Shown here: positions 1 to 8,988 of the stretch, one piece after another
How the letters are laid out: each line of letters starts with the position of its first letter
Numbering within the stretch: the stretch's first letter is position 1
Source of the DNA: Bacteroidales bacterium UBA1794
Lineage (GTDB): Bacteria > Bacteroidota > Bacteroidia > Bacteroidales > Bacteroidaceae
Length of the DNA: 46,947 nucleotides
Assembly (NCBI GenBank): GCA_002315435.1
Contig: DCFW01000009.1
Coordinates: 1-46,947, forward strand
Direction: 5' to 3'
Notes under the pieces: generated by a model
What the model saw: the letters and a program-made list of their open reading frames with translations, nothing else
What the model was told of the DNA's origin: nothing
Databases searched by the model: none
Made by a program: the position numbers and the translations under genes

Positions 1-2
1 GA

Positions 3-119
3 ATTTTTAATGCGTCAGCCCTGATTAATGCAGATGCTAAAATGTACACCAGCACCGGATGGTTTGTATATGGGAAGTTACAACTTTCTCTGTATAGATT
101 TAAAGGTACTCGCCGCTGA
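3..119 (+). other. Short open stretch at the left edge, unrecognised
   Basis: This frame is open from the window edge and ends at a TGA, giving about 38 residues that include the stretch NADAKMYTSTGWF. It could be the tail of a gene cut by the window or another piece of decayed DNA, since the sequence just to the right is a broken transposase. I do not recognise the family and no downstream gene continues it. Confidence 0.15.
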
Positions 120-245
120 ACAAATAAGAGATAAATAGCCAGTCCTTAAAAAGTAGTCAAACGTCTTATGAATAGAATGACAAGGCTCACAATTCTTTCC
201 ATATCTGCAAGCTTTATTATCTTTATGATACAAATCGTACAGATA

Positions 246-710
246 TGTTATACAAAAATCAATTAAAAGATCGGATGAATCAGTAGTGATTCGCTGGACA
301 AAGAATCCTTACTGCCAATACTTTGGTGGGATAGGCACTTTGTCTGAGAGTTTCCCTGTAATTCGAGTGATCTGATTTATTTCATGAATAGAATAGGTCA
401 AGAAGAAATAGAGAGGATTTTCAAGATAAGTGTTGATCTTGAAGGTAAAGATAGTAAACAAGATAAATTGTGTATAGATACCACCGTTCAGGAGAAAATC
501 ACAGACAGTGAAGAAATGCCTGTTACTTCAGCGATTTCGCAATTATTCACGTAATAGAAAGAAGACTATAGCAGCCAGCTATAAAGAGAAAAACAATCGT
601 TTGGCATCTGATTCGTGAACAGGAAAGATTACTTCTTCAGGGAGCTGCTCAAGATCAACGGCACGGTTTAAACAGGTATTATTGCAGAAGAAGAATTGCT
701 TAATATCAAG
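246..710 (+). pseudogene. Decayed IS5-type transposase remnant
   Basis: Pieces of an IS5-type (DDE) transposase N-terminal half lie in order in shifting frames. Bases 274-330 read DESVVIRWTKNPYCQYFGG, like the WTENPYWQYFCG block of these transposases. After a stop and frameshift, about 383-520 read MNRIGQEEIERIF followed by KLCIDTTVQEK, which contains the conserved DTTVQEK block with the first catalytic Asp. About 588-635 read KTIVWHLIREQERLL, like KTIAGRLVRELERKL. About 670-690 read RFKQVLLQKKN. Several stops, frameshifts and an apparent internal deletion make it non-functional, and the C-terminal half is missing. No terminal inverted repeats or target duplication could be identified. It marks the left side of the accessory glycan region and suggests past mobile-element activity there. 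Confidence 0.8.
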
Positions 711-796
711 AAATTACCCTTTTACTTAATTTCCATAACTACTCTAATGGTTAATATAATAGAATTATATAACTTTACAATCCCAAAAACGATATT

Positions 797-2443
797 ATGA
801 AAACATTAACCTGCTATTTATTATTTACATTAATGCCTCTTTCCATGGCAATGGGTCAGAAAGTTGATTTGCAATCGGCATTGCAAACGCTTGATGCCAC
901 AGTAAAGAAACGTGAATTATACATTCAAAAGAGGCAACAGGTCATAGATCACCTGAAGAAGAACCTCGAAACAAGCACAATAGATAATGACAAATACACG
1001 ATCTGCAGACGTATCTACGATGAATATCAAAAATTCGATGCGGATTCGGCATTGGCATATGTATATCGTTGCCAAAGGCTGGCTATAAAAAACAAACAGA
1101 AGGAATGGATGACGCAAGCCAAGATAGATGAAATTTTGATATTGATATATAGAGGGGAATATATTGCCGTAAAAGGTCGGCTTGCAGAATATGAACCGAT
1201 AGAAAAATTATCTCCGCAAATCCAGCCTCAGCTCGCAATGGCTTCATTGGAATATTATATGCGAATGCATGGCACCGGATATGTGGATGTGGCAGACAAG
1301 TTAAGTAGTGCCCCCGAATTGTGTTGGAACAAATACAAAAGGTATATTCCTACAGATAGCTGGTGCTATGATTATTATGAAAGTATTGTTACGGGGCACC
1401 ACATAGAAGGCAGGCTTATAAAAAGATTGAGCACCCTCCCCGAGCCATCCGTGCCCGCTGCAATGATAGAGGTCACTCTGGCAAAACTATATAAGTCAAA
1501 AAACAATTCGGAACTATATTACTATTATCTTATTGAATCGGCCATTAATGATATTTGTAGCGGGAATCGCGAAGCCCAATCTTTAATTCTATTGATAGAA
1601 TCTCCGTATGTAAGAAAAGACAACGAACGAGCTTTTACGTATGCTATGGTATGTACGGAAAATGCCAAAGCTTATAAAGACAGCGGACGAAGCCTCGATA
1701 TAGTGGGAGCCCATGCCATTATCACCAAAACTTTCGAAGCGGAACTGGAGCGCAAAAACATCTATTTATCCATCATCATAGCCATGTTGGGCGTGCTGGT
1801 AATTGTAGCTCTCATGCAACTGCGGCTCATCATGAAAAAAAGGAAACGACAAAATGATATGATGACGGATCTGAAAGAGATGAATATAAAGCTGCAAAGG
1901 CATATAGACAAGGAAAATGAGATGCAACAGAAATTGAAAGAAAACAATGAATGCCTGCAAGCTGAATTGGACTATCGAAACAATAATTTCTTGAATGTAT
2001 ATCTGCTGGTATCAAGATACATTGCCGATGTACAAAAGTTCAAAAGAAGTGTATTCAATCAACTCATCGGGGGAAAAATAGATAATGCTAAAAAGGCATT
2101 GAATGCATCAGAGGACACTGAAAAATATCTGCAAAATTTTTACAACCAATTTGATAAAGCTTATTTGTCAACTCATCCCGACTTTCTAAAACGCTTCAAT
2201 GAATTGATGAAACCGGATAAACAAATAACGGTTCCGAATCCGGATTCATTAACGCCGGAACTACGCATCTACGCCCTCGTGAGTCTGGGCATTACAGACA
2301 GCGTGAGTATTGCAGAATTTCTGCACTACTCAACGCAGACTATCTATAATTACCGATTGAAAATCAGACACAATTCATGCATCCCTGAAAAGGATTTTGC
2401 TGACGCTGTGGCTAATATGTACTACCAACAGCCTCATCAATAG
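797..2443 (+). CDS. DUF6377 family membrane protein with C-terminal helix-turn-helix
   Basis: The 548-residue protein starts with a signal peptide (residues 1-20, ending AMG-Q). An alpha-helical, TPR-like region follows (about 25-315), then one membrane segment (about 321-343), a charged coiled coil (about 345-395) and a C-terminal region (about 490-525) that looks like a helix-turn-helix: SIAEFLHYSTQTIYNYRLKI. This layout matches the Bacteroidota DUF6377 family. The N-terminal part should be periplasmic and the HTH cytoplasmic, so it could carry a signal from the envelope straight to DNA; that role is inference. It is the only regulator-like gene near the glycan clusters. Its 3' end overlaps the convergent esterase gene by 32 bp. 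No clear -33/-7 promoter was found; TAACTTTA just upstream is a weak -7 candidate. Confidence 0.8.
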   Translation: MKTLTCYLLFTLMPLSMAMGQKVDLQSALQTLDATVKKRELYIQKRQQVIDHLKKNLETSTIDNDKYTICRRIYDEYQKFDADSALAYVYRCQRLAIKNKQKEWMTQAKIDEILILIYRGEYIAVKGRLAEYEPIEKLSPQIQPQLAMASLEYYMRMHGTGYVDVADKLSSAPELCWNKYKRYIPTDSWCYDYYESIVTGHHIEGRLIKRLSTLPEPSVPAAMIEVTLAKLYKSKNNSELYYYYLIESAINDICSGNREAQSLILLIESPYVRKDNERAFTYAMVCTENAKAYKDSGRSLDIVGAHAIITKTFEAELERKNIYLSIIIAMLGVLVIVALMQLRLIMKKRKRQNDMMTDLKEMNIKLQRHIDKENEMQQKLKENNECLQAELDYRNNNFLNVYLLVSRYIADVQKFKRSVFNQLIGGKIDNAKKALNASEDTEKYLQNFYNQFDKAYLSTHPDFLKRFNELMKPDKQITVPNPDSLTPELRIYALVSLGITDSVSIAEFLHYSTQTIYNYRLKIRHNSCIPEKDFADAVANMYYQQPHQ

Positions 2444-4022
2444 TCTTATAACGCATTTCCATATTGGAATCAATCTTTTGATACGTATTGGTATCGATTT
2501 GCATCACGGGATCTACGGCCTGTCCGTTGATCGGAGTCCACTCTGGCAAACCAAGGCCATTGGGATTACCGGTTTTAATAAAATTGGCATAGAAGCTCTC
2601 AAAGATGTTCGAGATGGCATAGTCATCGGCATTCCATGCAAAAACGGTATTGGTAGACAGATTTCCCATGGCATATTCAATATCTGAAGAATGAATGGCT
2701 CCGGGGATTTTAGGTGTCGCCACATTCTCTTTCTTGTCTTGCACGCCACCGGCTAACCCTGCAGCCTTATCCTTCAAAACCATATCGGGACGCGGATGGC
2801 AATAGATGTATCTGTATACCGGTTGAGTTCCTTTTTGCTTCAACATATCAATCCATTTCCAAGTGGAATAAGCAATAAAGATATCACCTGCCAGCTGATA
2901 ACCGGGCAATTTCATAATATCCGCATCCGTGTTGATTCCGTAAAGTGGAAGTACTTTGTCGGCAGGAAGCTTAAATGCTGCCTCTACTACCGGTTTGAGG
3001 TTCTCGATCGTAGCAGGCTTGCCTTGTAAAACGAAGGCAGGAACCATTTCGGAAGAGTTGTTTCCGATAAGGCAAGCGACCTGTGCCTGCTCGCCTTTGG
3101 CGTATACATTGGCCGGCTGCTCGGTAAAGAAATAACCGTCGATATTATAGAACGGTACACTCTTGATAGAAGCAAGTTTCATCAATTGCTCGGCAGGAAG
3201 ATTCCTTAAATCCTTTATCGATGTATATCCGATTTTCTGAGCAAGTGCCATACCGGTTTTTTCTGCTTCGGCTTGAGTAAGTATTTTACGAGAAGCCAAC
3301 ACGGATCCGCTTGAGCCCATGGCTTGATGGAACAACTGTTTGGAAAGAGGAGATGCCATCAAGGCACAGACCGACATAGAACCGGCTGATTCTCCCATAA
3401 TAGTAATTCTTTCAGGATCGCCCCCGAAAGCGGCTATATTGTCCTTCACCCATTTTATAGCAGCCACTTGATCAAGGAAGCCGTAATTGCCTGACCCTCT
3501 GTAGGGAGATTCTTTGGTAAGTTGCGAATGTGCGAAGAATCCGAAAATACCTTCACGGTAATTAGCTGTAATAGTGACAATACCTTTCCGCGCAAGAGAC
3601 AATCCTGCATACCTCGGTTCACTACCGCTACCAGCCATCAGTCCGCCTCCATTGAAATAAATAAATACAGGCAACTTCTCATCCATCGTTCTCGACGGTG
3701 TCCACACATTGAGATAAAGACAATCTTCGCTCATCTTCTTTGTGCCGAAATTCATATCCCCAAAAACATTCTCTTGCATCGGATTCGGTCCGAACTCGTC
3801 AGCTTTGCGCACTCCGTCCCATTTCTGAGTAGGTTGCGGAGCTTTCCATCTGAGGTCACCTACAGGAGGCGCAGCGAATGGAATTCCCTTAAAAACTTTT
3901 ATTCCGGATTCATCCACTCCTTGGAGCGTGCCGTCATTAACTCGGACTTCCGGTAAAGTTTGCGCGATGATGCTTCCACTGAAAATCATCATTGCGTAAG
4001 TAATCAATAATTGTTTTTTCAT
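2412..4022 (-). CDS. Type-B carboxylesterase, secreted
   Basis: A 536-residue alpha/beta-hydrolase of the carboxylesterase type B (para-nitrobenzyl esterase-like) family. The signal peptide covers about residues 1-20. The nucleophile elbow GESAGS places the catalytic serine at Ser212. The oxyanion-hole motif reads NGGG rather than the usual HGGG, and the likely catalytic histidine lies in PGAIHSSDIEYAMGN near the C-terminus. Length is normal for the family. It is the last gene of a minus-strand unit with a GH3 enzyme and a TonB-dependent receptor. The 85-bp gap before it holds a perfect 12-bp inverted repeat. Its stop lies inside the end of the convergent DUF6377 gene. The natural ester is unknown; a plant aromatic or acyl ester is an inference from the neighbours. 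Confidence 0.85.
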   Translation of the reverse strand: MKKQLLITYAMMIFSGSIIAQTLPEVRVNDGTLQGVDESGIKVFKGIPFAAPPVGDLRWKAPQPTQKWDGVRKADEFGPNPMQENVFGDMNFGTKKMSEDCLYLNVWTPSRTMDEKLPVFIYFNGGGLMAGSGSEPRYAGLSLARKGIVTITANYREGIFGFFAHSQLTKESPYRGSGNYGFLDQVAAIKWVKDNIAAFGGDPERITIMGESAGSMSVCALMASPLSKQLFHQAMGSSGSVLASRKILTQAEAEKTGMALAQKIGYTSIKDLRNLPAEQLMKLASIKSVPFYNIDGYFFTEQPANVYAKGEQAQVACLIGNNSSEMVPAFVLQGKPATIENLKPVVEAAFKLPADKVLPLYGINTDADIMKLPGYQLAGDIFIAYSTWKWIDMLKQKGTQPVYRYIYCHPRPDMVLKDKAAGLAGGVQDKKENVATPKIPGAIHSSDIEYAMGNLSTNTVFAWNADDYAISNIFESFYANFIKTGNPNGLGLPEWTPINGQAVDPVMQIDTNTYQKIDSNMEMRYKTIDEAVGSTY

Positions 4023-4057
4023 GATTGTATGTTTTTCTATATTTTCTTAATTTATAA

Positions 4058-4092
4058 TCTTACCCTTATCCAATCATCGAATAAGGGTAAGA
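4058..4092 (-). terminator. Intergenic hairpin between receptor and esterase genes
   Basis: Twelve-base arms TCTTACCCTTAT (4058-4069) and ATAAGGGTAAGA (4081-4092) are perfect inverted repeats around an 11-base loop. No T-run follows on either strand, so it is more likely an mRNA-stabilising or attenuating hairpin inside the operon than a full terminator. It would lie just after the receptor stop codon in the minus-strand transcript. Confidence 0.55.
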
Positions 4093-4107
4093 CTATATGA
4101 TATTTTA

Positions 4108-6384
4108 TTAGAAATTGATGTGAGCTGCAAACTCTACCGTAAACGGACGAATGTAAGAACCCGCCATTAAATAATTCTTGTAGGCTGAAACATCTTCCAG
4201 CAAATCAGCAGCACCGATGCTTCCGTAAGCACCTTTCTGATTAAGTATATTTACAACATTAACGGAGAAGCTAAGCTTTTTGTTCAAATTATAATCAACA
4301 CCTCCGAATGTCTCCCAACGTCCGTTGAAATATAAAGTATTTGTCTTATTGATATATTGCTTGCTCTGGTATCTGAAACTAGCCCATACACGGAACTTAT
4401 TGAACATATAACTCGGATCCAACTCAATGAGGGTTTTACTGACTCCTGTCGTAGTCTTGTTATCGAAATCATACGATTTGGACGTGCCGTCGTTGAAATT
4501 AGCCGTAAAGTTGAAATTCTTATACTTCGGGTTTTGAAGAGTAAAAAGTCCATGGAATGTAAATCCCTTGAACGGGGTAAGAACTACGTCGGTTGTCCAA
4601 CCTGTTGTTTGCACATCATTTGTGATGGGAATGGTGACTACATCGGAAGCATCGTTAGGGTTGGTAAACTGTGTGCGACTCTTATAATTGCTCTGACCGA
4701 TTACAAATATTTGAGATACCAGCTTCATCCTTTTGGTATTCCAAAACATTCCGCCCTGTGCCAAATGAATCTTTACAGCATCAAGAATCGGCATATAAGC
4801 GCCTGCAAAGTCCTGAGAATTTGGGTGCTGTACGGCATATACATATTCGCCTGATAAGCCAAGGCCCTTTGCCAATGCATAGCGAACGTCGAATGTGGCT
4901 GCCGGATTGATCCATTTTTTGCTAAAGTTAGTGATCTTTCCGTCTTTCACATTATAATTGATTCCACGGATATTTTCAGCATAAGTGGCTGTTTTGTCTG
5001 TGGCATTCAAATAAGCCATCGCATTCTCACCACCTATATTGTAATATTCCATTCTGGCACCAGCCGACATCCACAAACGATCGGTCGCTTGCAATTCATC
5101 AGAAGCATATAGAGCTGTCTTCACCTCATGAGTGTTATAATATTCGCCTCCTGTGTTCAGAGCAAATCCTTGACTTCCGTTATGTTTGAGCCATACAGGA
5201 TCTGCTTCTACGGTGTGAGCATACACACCTGTACTGGCACTAAGTGCTTGGCGTTCCCACCAGAAGTTATAACCCAGTCGCCATTTATTGCGCTGATTGC
5301 TGCTATTTCCGCTATACTCTATCGTGGTCATCCAATTGCGTTCCCAGCCGATATCACGAAGCAAGTAACGACTGTTGAAATTACCCGTAAACACATCGCC
5401 GGCATTGTGACTACCGCTGTCATACGCATAAGTATATCCCGAACTAGCAGAGGCGGTACCGATGCCTGACAATGCCAGCATATCCATATAAGAGTTGGCA
5501 TAGCGATATTTTGAACGAATATTAAGGCGTGTATTATTGTCAAAGGTATAATCAAAATTAAAGACCAAATCATTGCCCAAGTTGTGTGCCCCTTTACTGC
5601 GCTGGATGGTTTTCATCTCACCCGTTTTCACATCCATATATGTGAGATTGCCATTTGCGGGCAAAAATCCGTCATGTCCCAATTTGAATCCGTCGATTTC
5701 CTTGACGCTACCGTCTCCTTTATATATAAACGGGCCGTAATTGTCACCTAAGCCGACATAATAAGAATATTTATAGAACAAGCTCGCCTTGCCACGTCCA
5801 TTGTTCCAAACCTTTGTAAGTCCGGCTTTGAAGATCTTCATATCGGTAGCCAATTGGGCATCAGCCAATTTGTTTGAGCCCGGGTCTAAATCGGCATAAG
5901 CACTCAAAGAATAGCTCCATCCATTTTTGATAGGACCGGCTACGGACAAATCAAATTTCTGCATACTGAATATATTGGTGGTATAGTTCACATGCCCTTC
6001 AAAATTATTGCCACCTTCACGCGTATGTGAATCCACCGAGTAATTGACGCTTCCATTTGTTATGGCATTTTCTGCAATCGAAGTCAGCCCCACATGACTG
6101 TAAGCCGAGCTGCCTGTCCAATAGCAATAAGGCAAACACGGCCACATGGCATAAGACACGGGTAGCCCATCTTCATAGATAGTAGCCGATAAGCTGGATG
6201 GAAGACCTATGGAAATTTGTCGCGGTTGATTGTCTGCTGAAGCATTCAGCAAGACATTTCGATTTTTCACTTCCTTCGATTCGGAAACAGAATCTTTTAC
6301 TACTTTCTTTTGAGCATAAGATATTCCCGGTATTGTCAATAGGGATGACAATGCGAATAAAGATAATAAATGGTTGATTTTCAT
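4108..6384 (-). CDS. TonB-dependent outer-membrane receptor, SusD-less type
   Basis: The 758-residue protein has a signal peptide (1-24) and a long beta-barrel-like region of alternating aromatic strands ending in a terminal phenylalanine (VEFAAHINF), typical of outer-membrane barrels. The plug region is short and atypical: after VLLNASADNQPRQISIGLPSS it carries a C-x3-C pair (Cys83, Cys87). The N-terminal carboxypeptidase-regulatory-like domain of SusC proteins is absent, and no SusD-like gene adjoins it. It should take up a ligand through the outer membrane with TonB energy. It sits between GH3 (21-bp gap) and the esterase, so the ligand may be a small glucoside or acylated glycoside rather than a long polysaccharide; this is inference. 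The receptor class is fairly certain, the ligand unknown. Confidence 0.8.
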   Translation of the reverse strand: MKINHLLSLFALSSLLTIPGISYAQKKVVKDSVSESKEVKNRNVLLNASADNQPRQISIGLPSSLSATIYEDGLPVSYAMWPCLPYCYWTGSSAYSHVGLTSIAENAITNGSVNYSVDSHTREGGNNFEGHVNYTTNIFSMQKFDLSVAGPIKNGWSYSLSAYADLDPGSNKLADAQLATDMKIFKAGLTKVWNNGRGKASLFYKYSYYVGLGDNYGPFIYKGDGSVKEIDGFKLGHDGFLPANGNLTYMDVKTGEMKTIQRSKGAHNLGNDLVFNFDYTFDNNTRLNIRSKYRYANSYMDMLALSGIGTASASSGYTYAYDSGSHNAGDVFTGNFNSRYLLRDIGWERNWMTTIEYSGNSSNQRNKWRLGYNFWWERQALSASTGVYAHTVEADPVWLKHNGSQGFALNTGGEYYNTHEVKTALYASDELQATDRLWMSAGARMEYYNIGGENAMAYLNATDKTATYAENIRGINYNVKDGKITNFSKKWINPAATFDVRYALAKGLGLSGEYVYAVQHPNSQDFAGAYMPILDAVKIHLAQGGMFWNTKRMKLVSQIFVIGQSNYKSRTQFTNPNDASDVVTIPITNDVQTTGWTTDVVLTPFKGFTFHGLFTLQNPKYKNFNFTANFNDGTSKSYDFDNKTTTGVSKTLIELDPSYMFNKFRVWASFRYQSKQYINKTNTLYFNGRWETFGGVDYNLNKKLSFSVNVVNILNQKGAYGSIGAADLLEDVSAYKNYLMAGSYIRPFTVEFAAHINF

Positions 6385-6405
6385 AATTGTATCATTGATT
6401 AAGTG

Positions 6406-8745
6406 TTAATTTTGCTGTAATGATAAACATGGCTTCACGGTTTCTGTAACGGCACCCTCTTCCGTAACAATAGAAGTCAACGGATTCAGATCTGCTGCAT
6501 TTTTTGCGATCAAGACTTTGTAAGTTCCTTCTTCAACTTGCCAGCAGCTCTCTTTTTCATTAAATGATGCCAAACTGTTGTAAGGAATAGTGATTGTCAC
6601 AGACTCTGTCTCACTCGGTTGAAGTTCGTTGGTTTTTGCAAAACCTTTCAACTCTCTTGCGGGCTTATCCATATCTTTTCCGGGAGCAGATACATAGGCC
6701 TGCACCACCTCTTTACCGGATCTTTTTCCTATATTTTTTACATCTACCGTCACCGTGATATCTCCATTGGAAGATTTGGAAACAACTAGTTTGTTATATT
6801 TGAATGTAGTATAGCTCATACCATAACCGAACGGATAAGAAACGGGAACGTTCTTTGTCGTGTAGTATCTGTATCCGACATAAATGCCATCATTGTAAGT
6901 GGTGATATCGTAATTCTTCTTTGTACCTTGGGTATGAGTATCCGTGAATCCTTTGAGTATTTCGTCATCACTGATGCTATCCGGTGTGGGGAAGTCATTT
7001 TTTGACGGAACATCATTGTAACTTACAGGCCATGTCATCGGTAAGCGTCCGGACGGACTTTCCTTGCCGGTAAGAATATCTGCTACAGAATTGCCCCCTT
7101 CTTGACCGGGAAGCCATGATACCAGCACGGCATCAGGTTGATTTGCCCAACTCTTTGTCTCGATCACTCCACATACATTGAGAATTACTACAACCTTCTT
7201 GCCTTTCTTGTGGAAAGCGGTAGTGACATCGTTGATCATCTTCTTTTCGCTATCGGTAAGATTGAAGTTTGTAGCAATACTGCGATCACTGCCTTCACCT
7301 GATGTTTTACCGATGGTGATGACTGCCACATCATTATTTTGTGCAAGACTTTCCAGACCTACATTTGCCAAATCCATTTCAGGAATAAGTTTTTTAGGAA
7401 GGAATATGGCTAATGGTCCTTTAGGTTTGGGCAATTGAGCTTTTGCCTCGCTAATGTATTTATTATATTTATCTTGCAGATTACCGTCAATAGAGAATCC
7501 GGCATTATTCATACCTTCGATTAATGATATTACATAGGCATGATTTACATCTCCCGAACCTGTTCCGCCTGCAATGAAATCATACGATGTACGACCGAAT
7601 ACGGCGATTTTCTTCACTCCGGCATTCAACGGCAATGCATTTTTGATATTTTCAAGCAACACCATGCCTTCAAGCGCCGCCTTACGTGTGACCATTGCAT
7701 GAGCTTTCAGATTCGGATTATTGTCAGCTACATAACCTTTAAAATGTGGAGTTTTGAGTATATATTCCAATATACATTTCACATTACGATCTATGATTTC
7801 CATTGATAGCGTGCCATTAAGTACCGCTTTGCGAATTTCTTCACGCTGCGACAATTTACCGGGCATCAACAGATCATTTCCTGCCTCCATCTGCAACGTT
7901 GCATGTTGCCCTCCGAACCAGTCACTCATAACCATACCATCGAAGCCCCATTCATGTCGCAAAATTTCTGTTACCAAATCGGATCGCTCACTGGTACAGG
8001 TCCCGTTTATCTTATTATAAGAGGTCATCACCGTCCACGGTTTGCCCTCTTTGACGGCTATTTCAAAAGGCTTTAAATAGATCTCACGGAATGTACGCGG
8101 AGTACCAATCACATTATTATTCATGCGATTAGTTTCTTGGTTGTTGAGTGCGAAATGCTTCAAGGAAGTACCTACCCCGTTCATCTGAACACCGAGGATC
8201 ATTGCAGCAGTAATCTTACCTGCCAAGAGAGGATCTTCACTATAATATTCAAAGTTGCGACCATTTAAAGGGTTGCGCTGAATATTGGTGGCAGGAGCCA
8301 GCAACACATCCACGCCATAATGCTTCACTTCTTCGCCCAATGCTTCACCTACCGACTTTACAAGGCTGGTATTCCATGTGGAGCTCATTACTGTCTCTAT
8401 AGGAAAATGAGTGCAGTAAAAAGTATTGGAAGTGCCTTGGCGTGTCGGTTGAATGCGTAATCCCGCAGGACCATCGGCTAAGACGGTGTTTGGAATGCCT
8501 AAACGGGGTATGGCATTAAGCTGACCTGCTGCACCGGGAACCAATACGGACGAGTTGCCGATTGCTGCCGAAGCATCTGATTTGATATTACCACCTGAAC
8601 CGATCAACATGTCCAACTTTTCGTCAAGCGTCATTACATTGATTACTTTGTCAACAGGATCTTTCCCCAACTGGGGAAAATGCGTAGATTGTGCACAGAC
8701 ACATAAAGGTATGGCCAAAAGTGCAATTGTAAAATGCTTTAACAT
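6406..8745 (-). CDS. GH3 beta-glucosidase-like enzyme, secreted
   Basis: The 779-residue protein has a signal peptide (1-18, ending CVCAQ) and the full GH3 layout: a TIM-barrel (about 25-320) with KHFALNNQETNR, the nucleophile aspartate in VMSDWFG (Asp275), an alpha/beta sandwich (about 355-600), and a C-terminal fibronectin-III-like domain (about 670-755). Length is normal for BglX-type enzymes. It should release terminal beta-glucosyl or related residues in the periplasm; the sugar cannot be fixed from sequence. It is the first gene of a unit with the TonB receptor and esterase. A promoter with TTTG, 19 bases and TACTTTCG lies 27-57 bases upstream of the start codon. Confidence 0.9.
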   Translation of the reverse strand: MLKHFTIALLAIPLCVCAQSTHFPQLGKDPVDKVINVMTLDEKLDMLIGSGGNIKSDASAAIGNSSVLVPGAAGQLNAIPRLGIPNTVLADGPAGLRIQPTRQGTSNTFYCTHFPIETVMSSTWNTSLVKSVGEALGEEVKHYGVDVLLAPATNIQRNPLNGRNFEYYSEDPLLAGKITAAMILGVQMNGVGTSLKHFALNNQETNRMNNNVIGTPRTFREIYLKPFEIAVKEGKPWTVMTSYNKINGTCTSERSDLVTEILRHEWGFDGMVMSDWFGGQHATLQMEAGNDLLMPGKLSQREEIRKAVLNGTLSMEIIDRNVKCILEYILKTPHFKGYVADNNPNLKAHAMVTRKAALEGMVLLENIKNALPLNAGVKKIAVFGRTSYDFIAGGTGSGDVNHAYVISLIEGMNNAGFSIDGNLQDKYNKYISEAKAQLPKPKGPLAIFLPKKLIPEMDLANVGLESLAQNNDVAVITIGKTSGEGSDRSIATNFNLTDSEKKMINDVTTAFHKKGKKVVVILNVCGVIETKSWANQPDAVLVSWLPGQEGGNSVADILTGKESPSGRLPMTWPVSYNDVPSKNDFPTPDSISDDEILKGFTDTHTQGTKKNYDITTYNDGIYVGYRYYTTKNVPVSYPFGYGMSYTTFKYNKLVVSKSSNGDITVTVDVKNIGKRSGKEVVQAYVSAPGKDMDKPARELKGFAKTNELQPSETESVTITIPYNSLASFNEKESCWQVEEGTYKVLIAKNAADLNPLTSIVTEEGAVTETVKPCLSLQQN

Positions 8746-8771
8746 AGTATTAGTATATTTTTAATCCACGA

Positions 8772-8802
8772 CGAAAGTACGAATAGTTCGGTGTGATTCA
8801 AA
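8772..8802 (-). promoter_or_regulatory. Promoter of the GH3-receptor-esterase unit
   Basis: On the minus strand TTTG (8802-8799) is followed after 19 bases by TACTTTCG (8779-8772), one mismatch from the Bacteroides -7 consensus TAnnTTTG. Position and spacing fit the GH3 start at 8745. Confidence 0.6.
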
Positions 8803-8929
8803 CCGTATGTAAAGATACAAAGTAAGTTCACCAAAGTCGCACATTACTAATTATCAACGATTTAACAGCAATAGACAGATACATCAAAGTAAACTTTTAT
8901 ATGTCCTTTGATAACTATGCTTTGAACGT

Positions 8930-8981
8930 TATTATACAAAAAGGGTGTGCCAGATCCTTGGCACACCCTTTTTGTATAATA
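8930..8981 (-). terminator. Long perfect hairpin after GH42
   Basis: Arms of 22 bases at 8931-8952 and 8959-8980 are exact reverse complements around the six-base loop GATCCT, and one further outer pair extends it to 23. Each strand gives a GC-rich stem core followed by TTTTT, so it can terminate in both directions. It begins eight bases after the GH42 stop codon and separates that unit from the GH3 promoter. The arms are unusually long and perfect for an ordinary terminator. Confidence 0.85.
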
Positions 8982-8988
8982 TTATAAA

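Noticed and set aside
4357..4854. 165-codon open frame on the plus strand inside the TonB receptor
   Set aside because: Antisense to beta-barrel coding sequence, which often leaves long open mirror frames.
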